Assembly (NCBI RefSeq): GCF_001597745.1 | Contig: NZ_LUHJ01000050.1 | Coordinates: 72,697 to 136,696 of the forward strand | Direction: 5' to 3' | DNA length: 64,000 nt | Origin: Anabaena sp. 4-3 | Lineage (GTDB): Bacteria > Cyanobacteriota > Cyanobacteriia > Cyanobacteriales > Nostocaceae | Shown here: positions 28,099-35,995 of the stretch, piece by piece | Layout: every line of letters starts with the position of its first letter | Position numbering within the stretch: position 1 is the first letter of the stretch | The notes under the pieces: model-generated | Database searches by the model: none | What the model saw: only the letters and a program-made list of their open reading frames with translations | What the model was told of the DNA's origin: nothing | Translations under genes and position numbers: made by a program

Positions 28099-29376
28099 CT
28101 AACCTTTCTCCAAGACAATCACATCTACTAGGGGTGTAACATTAAACCCTTCTCGATTTAATCGGGTTTGAATTGCCTGTGTAAGACGAGAACGAATTTC
28201 CCCAGCAGATGCGGTGACTCCTTGTTGACGTTGAACATAAACAACGCATAGCAAGGTATTTTCTCCTTCTATATTGGGACGAGTAAAGCGAACATTAGAC
28301 TCAACTAATTTGGCTAAATCAACTTGCTTTACAACATTTTGCAGTTCTGCATTAGCTTGTTGGGCAATGGTGGAACGTTCTAAATAGGGAGAATTAATAA
28401 ATTGCCAAGTGAGAAGCAGACTCAAGGCGATAACGGTAATTATCCAAGCCAAGCGAGTAACCAGTTTTTTACCACGTTGATAACGAGTTCCTTGAGTTGA
28501 CAAACCATAAACTCGGAATAACAGGGAGGCTGATAAATTGATGCCGCATAGTTGCAGTAATAGTAAGAATATGCCATCTGTCACCATATCCCATCTACCA
28601 ATGGCGGTAGCCATACCGACAATTCCGGTTGGGGGAGCTAAGGAAGCAGCAACTAACATCCCAGTTGCCGCCCCAGATACTAGGCTATTTTGCTGGGATT
28701 GTACTAAGTTCAACGCCCCGGCTGCTCCGGCTGCGAGGGGTAAAAATACTGCCACTGCGGACACTTGGCTATTAGCAATCATCAAACTGGTAGCAATTTC
28801 CTGGCGTAAAATCAGGCTGAGTGTCCATGTGGTGAGGATGGTGACTGCTAATGCTACAAAATATCTCAGCAGACTGCGCCAGAGTAGTTGATAGTCTCCT
28901 CGTGCTGTGGCGATTGCTGTATTCATTGCTGGGCCGGCAAAGGGAGCAATTAGCATAGCAGCAACTAGCAAAAAAGTTGTATTTGTGTATAAACCAATCC
29001 AGACTACTATCCCAGCTACCGCCGCATAAGCGAGAAAGCCACGCCAAGAGCCGACACTTTGCAAGCCAGAAAGAAAGACTTCTATGGGGCTGAGGGTTTC
29101 TACGTCTTTGACTTGTTCTGGTGCTTCCGATGCGGGTGGTTGTAGAGGGATGACGGCAGAGGGAATGAGTGTAATGTGTAGTTTGGGTAGGTCTTGTAAT
29201 TTAGCTAACAGGGGGTCAACTTTATGATTAGACACATGAAGTATTACCACATCAATGGCTTCATCTTCACCATTGTGGGCGGCAAATTCGGCTAAGTTCT
29301 GTGCATCGAGAGATTTGGCGATATTAATAACAGTATCTCCATGCCCTCTTGGTACTTGAATAATTAGCTGACGCAT
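28099..29376 (-). CDS. DUF389 family membrane protein
   Basis: The protein of about 425 residues has an N-terminal ferredoxin-like soluble half ('MRQLIIQVPRGHGDTVINIAKS') and a membrane half of DUF389 type with about six hydrophobic segments, including 'VAAMLIAPFAGPAMNTAIATARGD' and 'GAATGMLVAASLAPPTGIVGMA'. The family is widespread in cyanobacteria and actinobacteria and has no established function. 'aggagga' ends five bases before ATG at 29376 on the minus strand and decides this start over the upstream in-frame Met. A divergent AI-2E gene follows. Confidence 0.85.
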   Translation of the reverse strand: MRQLIIQVPRGHGDTVINIAKSLDAQNLAEFAAHNGEDEAIDVVILHVSNHKVDPLLAKLQDLPKLHITLIPSAVIPLQPPASEAPEQVKDVETLSPIEVFLSGLQSVGSWRGFLAYAAVAGIVVWIGLYTNTTFLLVAAMLIAPFAGPAMNTAIATARGDYQLLWRSLLRYFVALAVTILTTWTLSLILRQEIATSLMIANSQVSAVAVFLPLAAGAAGALNLVQSQQNSLVSGAATGMLVAASLAPPTGIVGMATAIGRWDMVTDGIFLLLLQLCGINLSASLLFRVYGLSTQGTRYQRGKKLVTRLAWIITVIALSLLLTWQFINSPYLERSTIAQQANAELQNVVKQVDLAKLVESNVRFTRPNIEGENTLLCVVYVQRQQGVTASAGEIRSRLTQAIQTRLNREGFNVTPLVDVIVLEKG

Positions 29377-29535
29377 ATTTCCTCCTGTGGCTAAAATTCT
29401 CACATTACCCAGGCGATCGCTCTCTAGCTAGGGAAGGATTTTGCTGATAAATTACGAACTAAACAGTGGTAATTGGAAAGAGTCCTATTCCCCATTCCTT
29501 ACTCCCTACTATATTTGACTTAATTACGCCTCAAG

Positions 29536-30690
29536 GTGAATATTGCTGAGTTAAAAATCTCTCTTGAAGCGGCTTATTTATCAATCACCAGGCAGTATTA
29601 TTTAAATGTTAAATTCATGTTAAAAGCCGCACAATCTGTTGATTGCTGGCAAAATGGAGGCGGAATTGTGCCTTTTGGTCAATTAATGGGGTTTTTCTTA
29701 GTCATTATATCTTTGTATATTATTTGGCAAATTCGTCAAATAGTTTTGATTGCATTTGCTGCTGTAGTTTTGGCAACTGTTTTAAACCATTTTGTCCAAT
29801 TTTTACAGAAATTTCGGATTAAGCGAGGTCTGGCTATTTTTATAGCTGTGAGTATTTTATTATTTTTAATCTTTAGCTTTTTTATTATCCTCGTACCTCA
29901 GTTGATTGAGCAATTACGAGAATTAAGTAACCTGATGCCAATGGCATTAGATCGGATTCGGTTATGGAATGATTGGTTAGTACGAGTAATTCCCAATGAA
30001 TTTTTAGATAATGTTCGTAATTTTAGATATCTGACTCAAGGTTTACAAGGCTGGTTAAATCGCATCTTGAATAATTTTTTGTTTTTAATCAGTAGTTCCC
30101 TGACTATTGCTTTAGGAACACTACTATTATTAGCATTGACTATTATGCTCTTAGTAAATCCCGTTGCCTATCGTAGAGGTTTTATCTTTTTATTTCCGGC
30201 TTTCTATCGTCCGCGAGTTCATGTAATTCTCAATAAGTGTGCATTATCTTTAACTGGTTGGATTAAAGGCACACTGTTGACTATGTTATTGATTAGTGTT
30301 TTCAGCTATATTGGGTTAGCACTTTTGCAGGTAAGATTACCACTAATCAATGCAATTTTAGCAGGATTATTAGAATTTATCCCCAATGTAGGCCCTACTT
30401 TGAGTGTGATTCCACCGGCTTTGTTAGCTCTGATGGATTCCCCTTGGAAAGCTGGCGCAGTCGTATTCGTATACTTTATAATTCAACAGGTAGAAAGTTT
30501 AATTATCGTGCCTTTGGTAATGAAAAGTCAAGTATCACTATTACCAGCAGTTACTTTATTATCTGTAGTGATATTTGGCTCATTTTTTGGGTTTTTGGGT
30601 GTGTTTTTAGCTGTGCCTTTAGTGATTGTTTTACAAATTTGGATACAAGAAGTTTTAGTGAAAGATATCCTGAATATGTGGCAAAATTGA
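29536..30690 (+). CDS. AI-2E / PerM family membrane transporter
   Basis: This 384-residue integral membrane protein of the AI-2E exporter-like family (formerly UPF0118) has about eight hydrophobic helices, a central soluble loop with 'LIEQLRELSNLMPMALDRI', and the family signature 'LPLINAILAGLLEFIPNVGPTLSVIPPALLAL' at about residues 270-302, followed by 'LLPAVTLLSVVIFGSFFGFLGVFLAVP'. Homologues export autoinducer-2 or ions; the substrate here is unknown. The frame opens with GTG at 29536; ATG at 29617 is an alternative start. Confidence 0.88.
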   Translation: MNIAELKISLEAAYLSITRQYYLNVKFMLKAAQSVDCWQNGGGIVPFGQLMGFFLVIISLYIIWQIRQIVLIAFAAVVLATVLNHFVQFLQKFRIKRGLAIFIAVSILLFLIFSFFIILVPQLIEQLRELSNLMPMALDRIRLWNDWLVRVIPNEFLDNVRNFRYLTQGLQGWLNRILNNFLFLISSSLTIALGTLLLLALTIMLLVNPVAYRRGFIFLFPAFYRPRVHVILNKCALSLTGWIKGTLLTMLLISVFSYIGLALLQVRLPLINAILAGLLEFIPNVGPTLSVIPPALLALMDSPWKAGAVVFVYFIIQQVESLIIVPLVMKSQVSLLPAVTLLSVVIFGSFFGFLGVFLAVPLVIVLQIWIQEVLVKDILNMWQN

Positions 30691-30712
30691 AATCCAGTTT
30701 TTGATTTTTTAA

Positions 30713-31405
30713 CTAGGCAATTGCGGCTAAATCATGGTCTATGGTTTTCATGCCTAAGCGCGCACGAATTTCACTTACTTGTACGTCCCAAAACTGATCC
30801 CATTTTTGGGCTATTAGTTTACCAGGAGTTTGAGAACCTAGCCGATAGCCGCGAGCTATTTCTGTCATTAAATCATTGAATTTTGTTGGTTGATACAGAC
30901 TGATCCTTACCATACCAAAACTTACCAACATCACACTGATAGGAATTGAAGTTTGAGCTAACACAAATGCTTGTAGTCCTATTTCTCCAATAGCATCAGT
31001 CTCAAATCCAGTGACTACATGATAAATATCATGGGTAGAACGCCACAGCATTTTAACATAGGAAATATCATCAACTACAGGGACTTGTTTATAAAAGTAA
31101 GGGTCGAAACCTCTAGCTTTCATCTCTCTGGCATAGATATGACCTAAAGTTCCCTCTGGGAGTTTGGCTAAGTCATCTAAATTAAAAGGTGCAGGTAGCC
31201 AGCGTTCTTCAAATAAGGTGTTGACTTCTGGAATTTTTTTTAATTCTTCAACTGCTAACTGCGCCATTTCTGTTTGATCAAGTGCATCCTCAAAGTCAAA
31301 TACTGGGTCAGTATTCCCATTTCTGGGTTTTAAGGCACTAGCGGCTAAAAATTCTATGTAGGCGAGGAGTCCTTTGTCATTGTTGTAGTTAATTATATTA
31401 TTCAT
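30713..31405 (-). CDS. Coq4 family protein
   Basis: This 230-residue homologue of Coq4, a ubiquinone-biosynthesis protein of mitochondria and many bacteria, carries the metal-binding signature HDxxH-x11-E exactly: 'HDIYHVVTGF' followed 11 residues after the second His by Glu (about residues 128-144). Cyanobacteria make plastoquinone rather than ubiquinone, so the role may be in another quinone or prenyl-lipid step. ATG at 31405 is preferred over the upstream TTG of the open frame. It lies downstream of hypB but beyond a terminator. Confidence 0.85.
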   Translation of the reverse strand: MNNIINYNNDKGLLAYIEFLAASALKPRNGNTDPVFDFEDALDQTEMAQLAVEELKKIPEVNTLFEERWLPAPFNLDDLAKLPEGTLGHIYAREMKARGFDPYFYKQVPVVDDISYVKMLWRSTHDIYHVVTGFETDAIGEIGLQAFVLAQTSIPISVMLVSFGMVRISLYQPTKFNDLMTEIARGYRLGSQTPGKLIAQKWDQFWDVQVSEIRARLGMKTIDHDLAAIA

Positions 31406-31535
31406 GATGATTTTGTTATTTGAAAATTTACGCACCAAGTCAAGAGGAAAATATGTACCTCAATTTTTGGTAAACTAATCACCATTTTCATGAATCTATA
31501 GAGGTATTTATGATAAATAATAATTGCTGCCAACA

Positions 31536-31570
31536 AAAAAACCCGACTTCGGAAAGAAGCCGAGATTTTT
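31536..31570 (-). terminator. Terminator of the hyp operon
   Basis: CCCGACTTC (31542-31550) pairs with GAAGCCGAG-type bases to 31564. Read on the minus strand, the hairpin CTCGGCTTC...GAAGTCGGG is followed by seven T residues. It sits 44 bases past the hypB stop; the plus-strand side also has a T-run, so it may work in both directions. Confidence 0.85.
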
Positions 31571-31607
31571 AAGACTTAAACTATTTGCTAAACTTAAGTA
31601 TACTCAC

Positions 31608-32465
31608 TTAAGCATTGACCAAATTTGCACAGCTAAAAACTTTTTCTGTTAACCATTTATACCAACTCTCTAAACCAGCACCTGTAGTAGCAGAAACCTG
31701 AAAAATCTGAATGTTGGGGTTGACTTGTTTAGCGTATTCTAGACAACGCTGCACATCAAACTGTACATAAGGTAATAAATCAATTTTGGTGAGAATCATT
31801 ATCTCACTCGCACGGAAAATATGGGGGTATTTAATCGGTTTATCTTCCCCTTCTGTGACGGAAAGAATTACAACTTTCGCCTGTTCTCCTAAGTCAAATA
31901 AAGCTGGACAGACTAAATTACCCACATTTTCAATCATCACCACTGAGTTTAATGGTGGGTTGAGTTGTTGTAAACCTCTTTCTATCATTGATGCGTCTAA
32001 ATGACAGCCTGTTCCTGTGTTGATTTGCACAACTTTACAACCTGTCTGTTTAATTTTTTCCGCATCGTTAATCGTTTCTTGGTCGCCTTCGATGACGTTG
32101 ATGGGTATCTGTTGTTTGAGGTCGTTAATTGTGCGAGTTAACAGAGTTGTTTTCCCTGCACCTGGGGAACTCATTAAATTTAAGGCGAGAATATTCCGAC
32201 CTTTGAACCATCCCCGATTTTGGGCGGCTAACAGGTTATTTTTTCCTAAAATTTCCTGTTCTAATGATATAGTTGTCCCATGAATTTGGGCGTGAATTTG
32301 TGATGATTCATGGTTATGATCATGGTCGTGATGGTGAGCATGGGTAATCACAGTACCATCTGGTAAAGTGTGAGTATGATGATGGTGGTTGTGTTCCATT
32401 TCTCTTGTTTCTAAGTTAGTAATTTTGCTGTCAGCATCATCTGAACAACCGCAGGTTACACACAT
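31608..32465 (-). CDS. hypB: HypB, hydrogenase nickel-incorporation GTPase
   Basis: HypB is a GTPase that, with HypA, delivers Ni2+ to the hydrogenase large subunit. The 285-residue protein starts 'MCVTCGCSDD' (CxxCGC metal site). It has a His-rich stretch at about 25-52, suited to nickel storage, and then the P-loop 'SSPGAGKTTLL' at 99-109, 'EGDQETINDA', 'ENVGNLVCPA' and 'LTKIDLLPY'. Its first codons overlap the hypA stop by 10 bases, implying translational coupling. It is the last gene of the leftward hyp operon. Confidence 0.97.
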   Translation of the reverse strand: MCVTCGCSDDADSKITNLETREMEHNHHHHTHTLPDGTVITHAHHHDHDHNHESSQIHAQIHGTTISLEQEILGKNNLLAAQNRGWFKGRNILALNLMSSPGAGKTTLLTRTINDLKQQIPINVIEGDQETINDAEKIKQTGCKVVQINTGTGCHLDASMIERGLQQLNPPLNSVVMIENVGNLVCPALFDLGEQAKVVILSVTEGEDKPIKYPHIFRASEIMILTKIDLLPYVQFDVQRCLEYAKQVNPNIQIFQVSATTGAGLESWYKWLTEKVFSCANLVNA

Positions 32466-32797
32466 ACTTCCTCTACTTCTATCTCCTTAATTTTTAGTTC
32501 TTCGCCTGTAATTAAATCTAGGTGGACACTGCCACATTCACATATTCCAAATGGTTTTTCTAAAGGAATTTCTGCACCACATTGACGACATTTTGCTAAA
32601 CCAGGAATTTCGATAATTTGTAAAGTTGCGCCTTCTAATGCTGTACCTTGAGAACATATATCAAAGCAAAATTTGATAGCATCAGGCATAATAGCTGAGA
32701 GTTTGCCAATTTCTACGACAACTCGCCGCACTTTTGAGCCGTTGGCATATTCATTGACAATTGCTACTATATTTTGGGTAATTCCTAGTTCGTGCAT
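32456..32797 (-). CDS. hypA: HypA, hydrogenase nickel-incorporation protein
   Basis: This 113-residue HypA has the invariant N-terminal nickel site 'MHELGI' (His2) and a zinc loop made of 'CRQCGAE' and 'CECGS' at about residues 73-92. It passes Ni2+ to the HupL precursor together with HypB. It lies 19 bases after hypE and overlaps hypB by 10 bases, matching the cyanobacterial order hypF-C-D-E-A-B. Confidence 0.97.
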   Translation of the reverse strand: MHELGITQNIVAIVNEYANGSKVRRVVVEIGKLSAIMPDAIKFCFDICSQGTALEGATLQIIEIPGLAKCRQCGAEIPLEKPFGICECGSVHLDLITGEELKIKEIEVEEVCV

Positions 32798-32816
32798 GAA
32801 TAAATCTTCTTAATTG

Positions 32817-33920
32817 TTAACAAATTCTTGGTAATTGGTCGCCGACTAGCATATCAACAATACGTTCTGTGCCGAAGGCTGTTTTTAATAAGACAACCCC
32901 TGGAGGTGTAGAAACAACCTCACCAATAATACAGGCATTTTTTCCGGCTGGGTGAGATTTCATTGCTGATACAACTGTATCGGCTTTGTCATTTGCTACT
33001 ACTACTACTAACTTACCTTCATTGGCTAGATATAAGGGGTCTAACCCCAAAATTTCACACATTCCTTTAACTTCTTCCCGCACAGGAATTGTTGCTTCAT
33101 TGATGCGTATTCCTACATTAGAAGTTAAAGAAAATTCATTAAGAACTGTGGCTAAACCTCCCCTGGTTGCATCTCGCATGGCGTGAATTTCAGGACATAC
33201 GTTAAGGATGGTTGCTACTAATTCATGTAATGGTTGACAATCACTTTCTATGTTAGTATCTAATGCTAATTCTCCACGGGCAATTAAAATTGCTGCGCCA
33301 TGATTTCCTAATTCCCCATTAATAATGATGGCATCTCCTGGTTGAATGTTGTGGGCGGAAATGTTAACGCCTGTGGGGATGATACCAATACCAGCCGTGT
33401 TAATAAATAATTTATCTGCTGCGCCACGATGCACTACTTTTGTGTCACCTGTAACTATTTGCACTCCTGCTTTTTGGGCGGCAATTTTCATGCTGGTGGC
33501 GACACGTCGTAGGGTTTCTGTGGGTAGTCCTTCTTCTAATATGACGCTACAGGTTAAATATAAGGGTTTAGCACCACTGACGGCTAAATCATTAATTGTG
33601 CCGTTTATTGCTAATTCTCCGATATCACTGCCAGGGAAAAATAAGGGGTCTACTACATAGGAATCTGTGGTAAATGCTAGTCTATCTCCTTGGGGTAAAA
33701 GTTGGGATAAATTAACACTTGCTTGGTCTTCTAATTGGGAGAGAATTGGATTATCAAAACTGCTGACAAAGATATCATCAATTAAATCGCGCATGGCTTT
33801 TCCGCCGCTACCATGTGCGAGGGTGATGTGGGTATCTTTGATTTTATTTTGGCGGCGACGAATTTGTTCAATTTTTTGTAAGAGAGGGTTGGGTGTGGCG
33901 TTGGTTTGGGGAATATCCAT
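32817..33920 (-). CDS. hypE: HypE, carbamoyl dehydratase for CN ligand synthesis
   Basis: This 367-residue AIR-synthase-like protein receives a carbamoyl group from HypF on its C-terminal Cys and dehydrates it to thiocyanate for the Fe(CN)2CO centre. The diagnostic C-terminus 'LPRIC' is intact. 'THITLAHGSGGKAMRDLI' near residue 27 is the glycine-rich start of the fold, and 'FTTDSYVVDPLFFPG' and 'MRDATRGGLATVLNE' are ATP/Mg-binding segments. Upstream in the operon lies a small tautomerase gene; hypA follows 19 bases later. Confidence 0.97.
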   Translation of the reverse strand: MDIPQTNATPNPLLQKIEQIRRRQNKIKDTHITLAHGSGGKAMRDLIDDIFVSSFDNPILSQLEDQASVNLSQLLPQGDRLAFTTDSYVVDPLFFPGSDIGELAINGTINDLAVSGAKPLYLTCSVILEEGLPTETLRRVATSMKIAAQKAGVQIVTGDTKVVHRGAADKLFINTAGIGIIPTGVNISAHNIQPGDAIIINGELGNHGAAILIARGELALDTNIESDCQPLHELVATILNVCPEIHAMRDATRGGLATVLNEFSLTSNVGIRINEATIPVREEVKGMCEILGLDPLYLANEGKLVVVVANDKADTVVSAMKSHPAGKNACIIGEVVSTPPGVVLLKTAFGTERIVDMLVGDQLPRIC

Positions 33921-34021
33921 TTTTAATATTTTGTAATTTGTAATTTGTGGTTTTTGATATTTAATATTAGGTAAGGTGCGTTACGTGATGGGTAACACAC
34001 CCTACGCTTTATTTTTTAGTG

Positions 34022-34237
34022 TTATCTGCCTGTTTCGTCGTGTCTACCACGATGGCGATCGCAATGTAAAATACCATTGACAGCCCAATTTTCTCGCTCA
34101 AATTCATCAATGTGAATTGTAATCCATTCGGGCTTGGTATCTAATGCTGCAACCATAGCATTGGTAATGGCTTCTACTAAATGCCGTTTTTTCTCGATGG
34201 AATGTCCTCTGGCAATTTTCACGGTGACAAATGGCAT
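34022..34237 (-). CDS. 4-oxalocrotonate tautomerase-like small protein within the hyp operon
   Basis: The 71-residue protein begins 'MPFVTVKIARGHSIEKKRHLV'. After Met removal, Pro1 would be the catalytic base of the tautomerase superfamily, and 'IEKKRHLVEAITNAMV' is the family helix. Its substrate is unknown. A similar small gene sits between hypD and hypE in other heterocystous cyanobacteria as I recall, so the link to hydrogenase maturation may be conserved rather than accidental. A short 'ggtgcgttac...gtaacacacc' palindrome lies between it and hypE (33970-34005). Confidence 0.8.
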   Translation of the reverse strand: MPFVTVKIARGHSIEKKRHLVEAITNAMVAALDTKPEWITIHIDEFERENWAVNGILHCDRHRGRHDETGR

Positions 34238-34290
34238 ACAATTTTCCTCGCAGTGTTGTTGTGTGAAGTGTATCGCTGCTGTTGTGGAGG

Positions 34291-35442
34291 TTATGAAGGG
34301 ATAGTCACTTTTGGCTGTTCAACTGCTGATTTTTGCATCACAGTCGAGAATCTGCCATATTTATAGTATGCTGCACAAGCCCCTTCTGAAGATACCATAC
34401 AAGTACCAATTGGTGTTTCTGGTGTGCAAGCTGTACCAAATACTTTACATTGCCAAGGTTTCAGCACTCCTTTGAGAATTTCACCACATTGACAAGCTTT
34501 ATGATCTGCGATTTTTTGGTTAGGAAGAGTAAATTTTAATTCTGCATCAAATTGGGCATATTCTGGGCGAATTTTTAACCCGGAATTAGGTATTTCATTT
34601 AAGCCTCGCCATTCAAATGTTTCACGCACTGTAAACACTTGATTCATGGCTTTTAAGGCGTTTTGATTACCTGCTGGTTGTACGAGTCGATTGTATTGGT
34701 TTTCGACTTGACAACGATTTTCTACTAACTGCTGTAACAGCATCCAAATTGATTGCAAAATATCTAAAGGTTCAAAGCCAGAAACCACTACGGGTTTATG
34801 ATATTGTTGGGCAATAAATTCATAAGGATCAGTGCCTATTACCATACTGACATGACCAGGCCCGACAAATCCATCTAGTTGTAAATCGGGGTTATCTAAT
34901 AAGGCTTTGAGGGCGGGAATTACGAGGACATGGTTACTAAATACGCTAAAGTTTTGTAGATTTTCTTCAGCAGCTTGTAGAATAGTAAAAGCGGTGCTAG
35001 GGGCGGTAGTTTCAAAGCCGATAGCAAAGAAAACAATTTGTTTATCGGGGTGATTTTTGGCTATTTGTAAACTATCTAGTGGTGAGTAAACCATGCGAAT
35101 GTCTGCGCCTGTGGCTTTAGCTTGCAGTAGGCTATGTTTAGAACCAGGAACGCGCATGGTGTCGCCAAAGGTTGTTAAAATGACGTTGGGGTTTTGGGAG
35201 ATGGCGATCGCATCATCTAATCTACCCTTGGGCATGACACACACTGGACAACCAGGGCCATGAATTAATTCAATATTTGCTGGCAATATTTCTTCGATAC
35301 CATATTTAAAAATAGAATGAGTATGCCCGCCGCATACTTCCATAATTTTAATGTGTTTATCTAATTGGTAACTTATTTTTTCAATCTCACGCCGTAAAGC
35401 TGCGGCTTTTTCTGGTTCTCTAAATTCGTCTACGTATTTCAT
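34291..35442 (-). CDS. hypD: HypD, Fe(CN)2CO assembly scaffold
   Basis: The 383-residue HypD carries a 4Fe-4S cluster and, with HypC, forms the scaffold on which the iron receives CN and CO. Motifs are 'IMEVCGGHTHSIFKYGI' with the catalytic Cys at about 40, 'HGPGCPVCVMPKG' at about 64, 'FFAIGFETTAPSTA', 'VSGFEPLDI', and C-terminal cluster cysteines 'CQCGEILKGVLKPWQCKVFGTACTPETPIGTCMVSSEGAC' split over about 320-360. The length is normal for the family. About 195 bp of repeats separates it from hypC upstream. Confidence 0.97.
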   Translation of the reverse strand: MKYVDEFREPEKAAALRREIEKISYQLDKHIKIMEVCGGHTHSIFKYGIEEILPANIELIHGPGCPVCVMPKGRLDDAIAISQNPNVILTTFGDTMRVPGSKHSLLQAKATGADIRMVYSPLDSLQIAKNHPDKQIVFFAIGFETTAPSTAFTILQAAEENLQNFSVFSNHVLVIPALKALLDNPDLQLDGFVGPGHVSMVIGTDPYEFIAQQYHKPVVVSGFEPLDILQSIWMLLQQLVENRCQVENQYNRLVQPAGNQNALKAMNQVFTVRETFEWRGLNEIPNSGLKIRPEYAQFDAELKFTLPNQKIADHKACQCGEILKGVLKPWQCKVFGTACTPETPIGTCMVSSEGACAAYYKYGRFSTVMQKSAVEQPKVTIPS

Positions 35443-35637
35443 GGTTGGGGACTGGGTATTGGGGACTGGGTATTGGGGACTGGGGACTGGGAGGATGAGG
35501 TAGACAAGGTAGAAATTCTTTCTCAGTCAACCGTCAACAGTCAACAATCTCCATTTTGAATTTTGTAGGCGTAAGCCTTCCCTACGGGACGCTACGCGAT
35601 GCCGTAGGCTATGCGTGAATTTTGAATTTTGAATTGT
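35443..35637. repeat. Repeat cluster between hypC and hypD
   Basis: CCCCAGT-type heptamers (35450-35500), 'ttttgaattttgaatt' units, and a palindromic piece with 'gtaggcgtaagcc' and 'gggacgctacgcgatgcc' (35566-35612) fill the spacer inside the hyp operon. No gene is present; the repeats could fold in the mRNA. Confidence 0.7.
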
Positions 35638-35889
35638 TTATTCTGCTTGTACGGCGGCGATTTCTGCTAATAGTTGTAAGGTTTCGGCTGCTTCTTGTTC
35701 GTTAATTCTATTCATGGCAAAGCCGACATGAACTAATACCCAATTTCCCACACATGATTCTGGGGGATGTTGTTCATCTACGATGCAGGAAATGTTAACT
35801 TGTCTTTTTACTCCACCAACGTTGACAATGGCTAGTTTGTTGTTTGTGTCGGTGATTTCGATGATTTGTCCGGGAATTCCTAAACACAT
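35638..35889 (-). CDS. hypC: HypC, hydrogenase maturation chaperone
   Basis: The 83-residue HypC has the essential N-terminal Cys2 in 'MCLGIPGQI' and the family's 'NWVLVHVGFAMNRI' segment near residue 47. HypC binds HypD, carries the iron centre and docks on the large-subunit precursor. It lies 106 bases after hypF, in a gap containing 'cgcagaggcgcag' repeats, and precedes hypD. Confidence 0.97.
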   Translation of the reverse strand: MCLGIPGQIIEITDTNNKLAIVNVGGVKRQVNISCIVDEQHPPESCVGNWVLVHVGFAMNRINEQEAAETLQLLAEIAAVQAE

Positions 35890-35995
35890 TTTTATTTTCC
35901 TTGATGAGTGGGATGAAGAGTTTTTTTCACGCAGAGGCGCAGAGACGCAGAGAGTTTGGGAGGGTTTTTCGTGGGGTATTTAGAAATATATGATA

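Noticed and set aside
31608..35889. Bidirectional hydrogenase (hox) genes in the cluster
   Set aside because: Only hyp maturation genes and hupSL/hupW are present; no hoxE, F, U, Y or H motifs occur.
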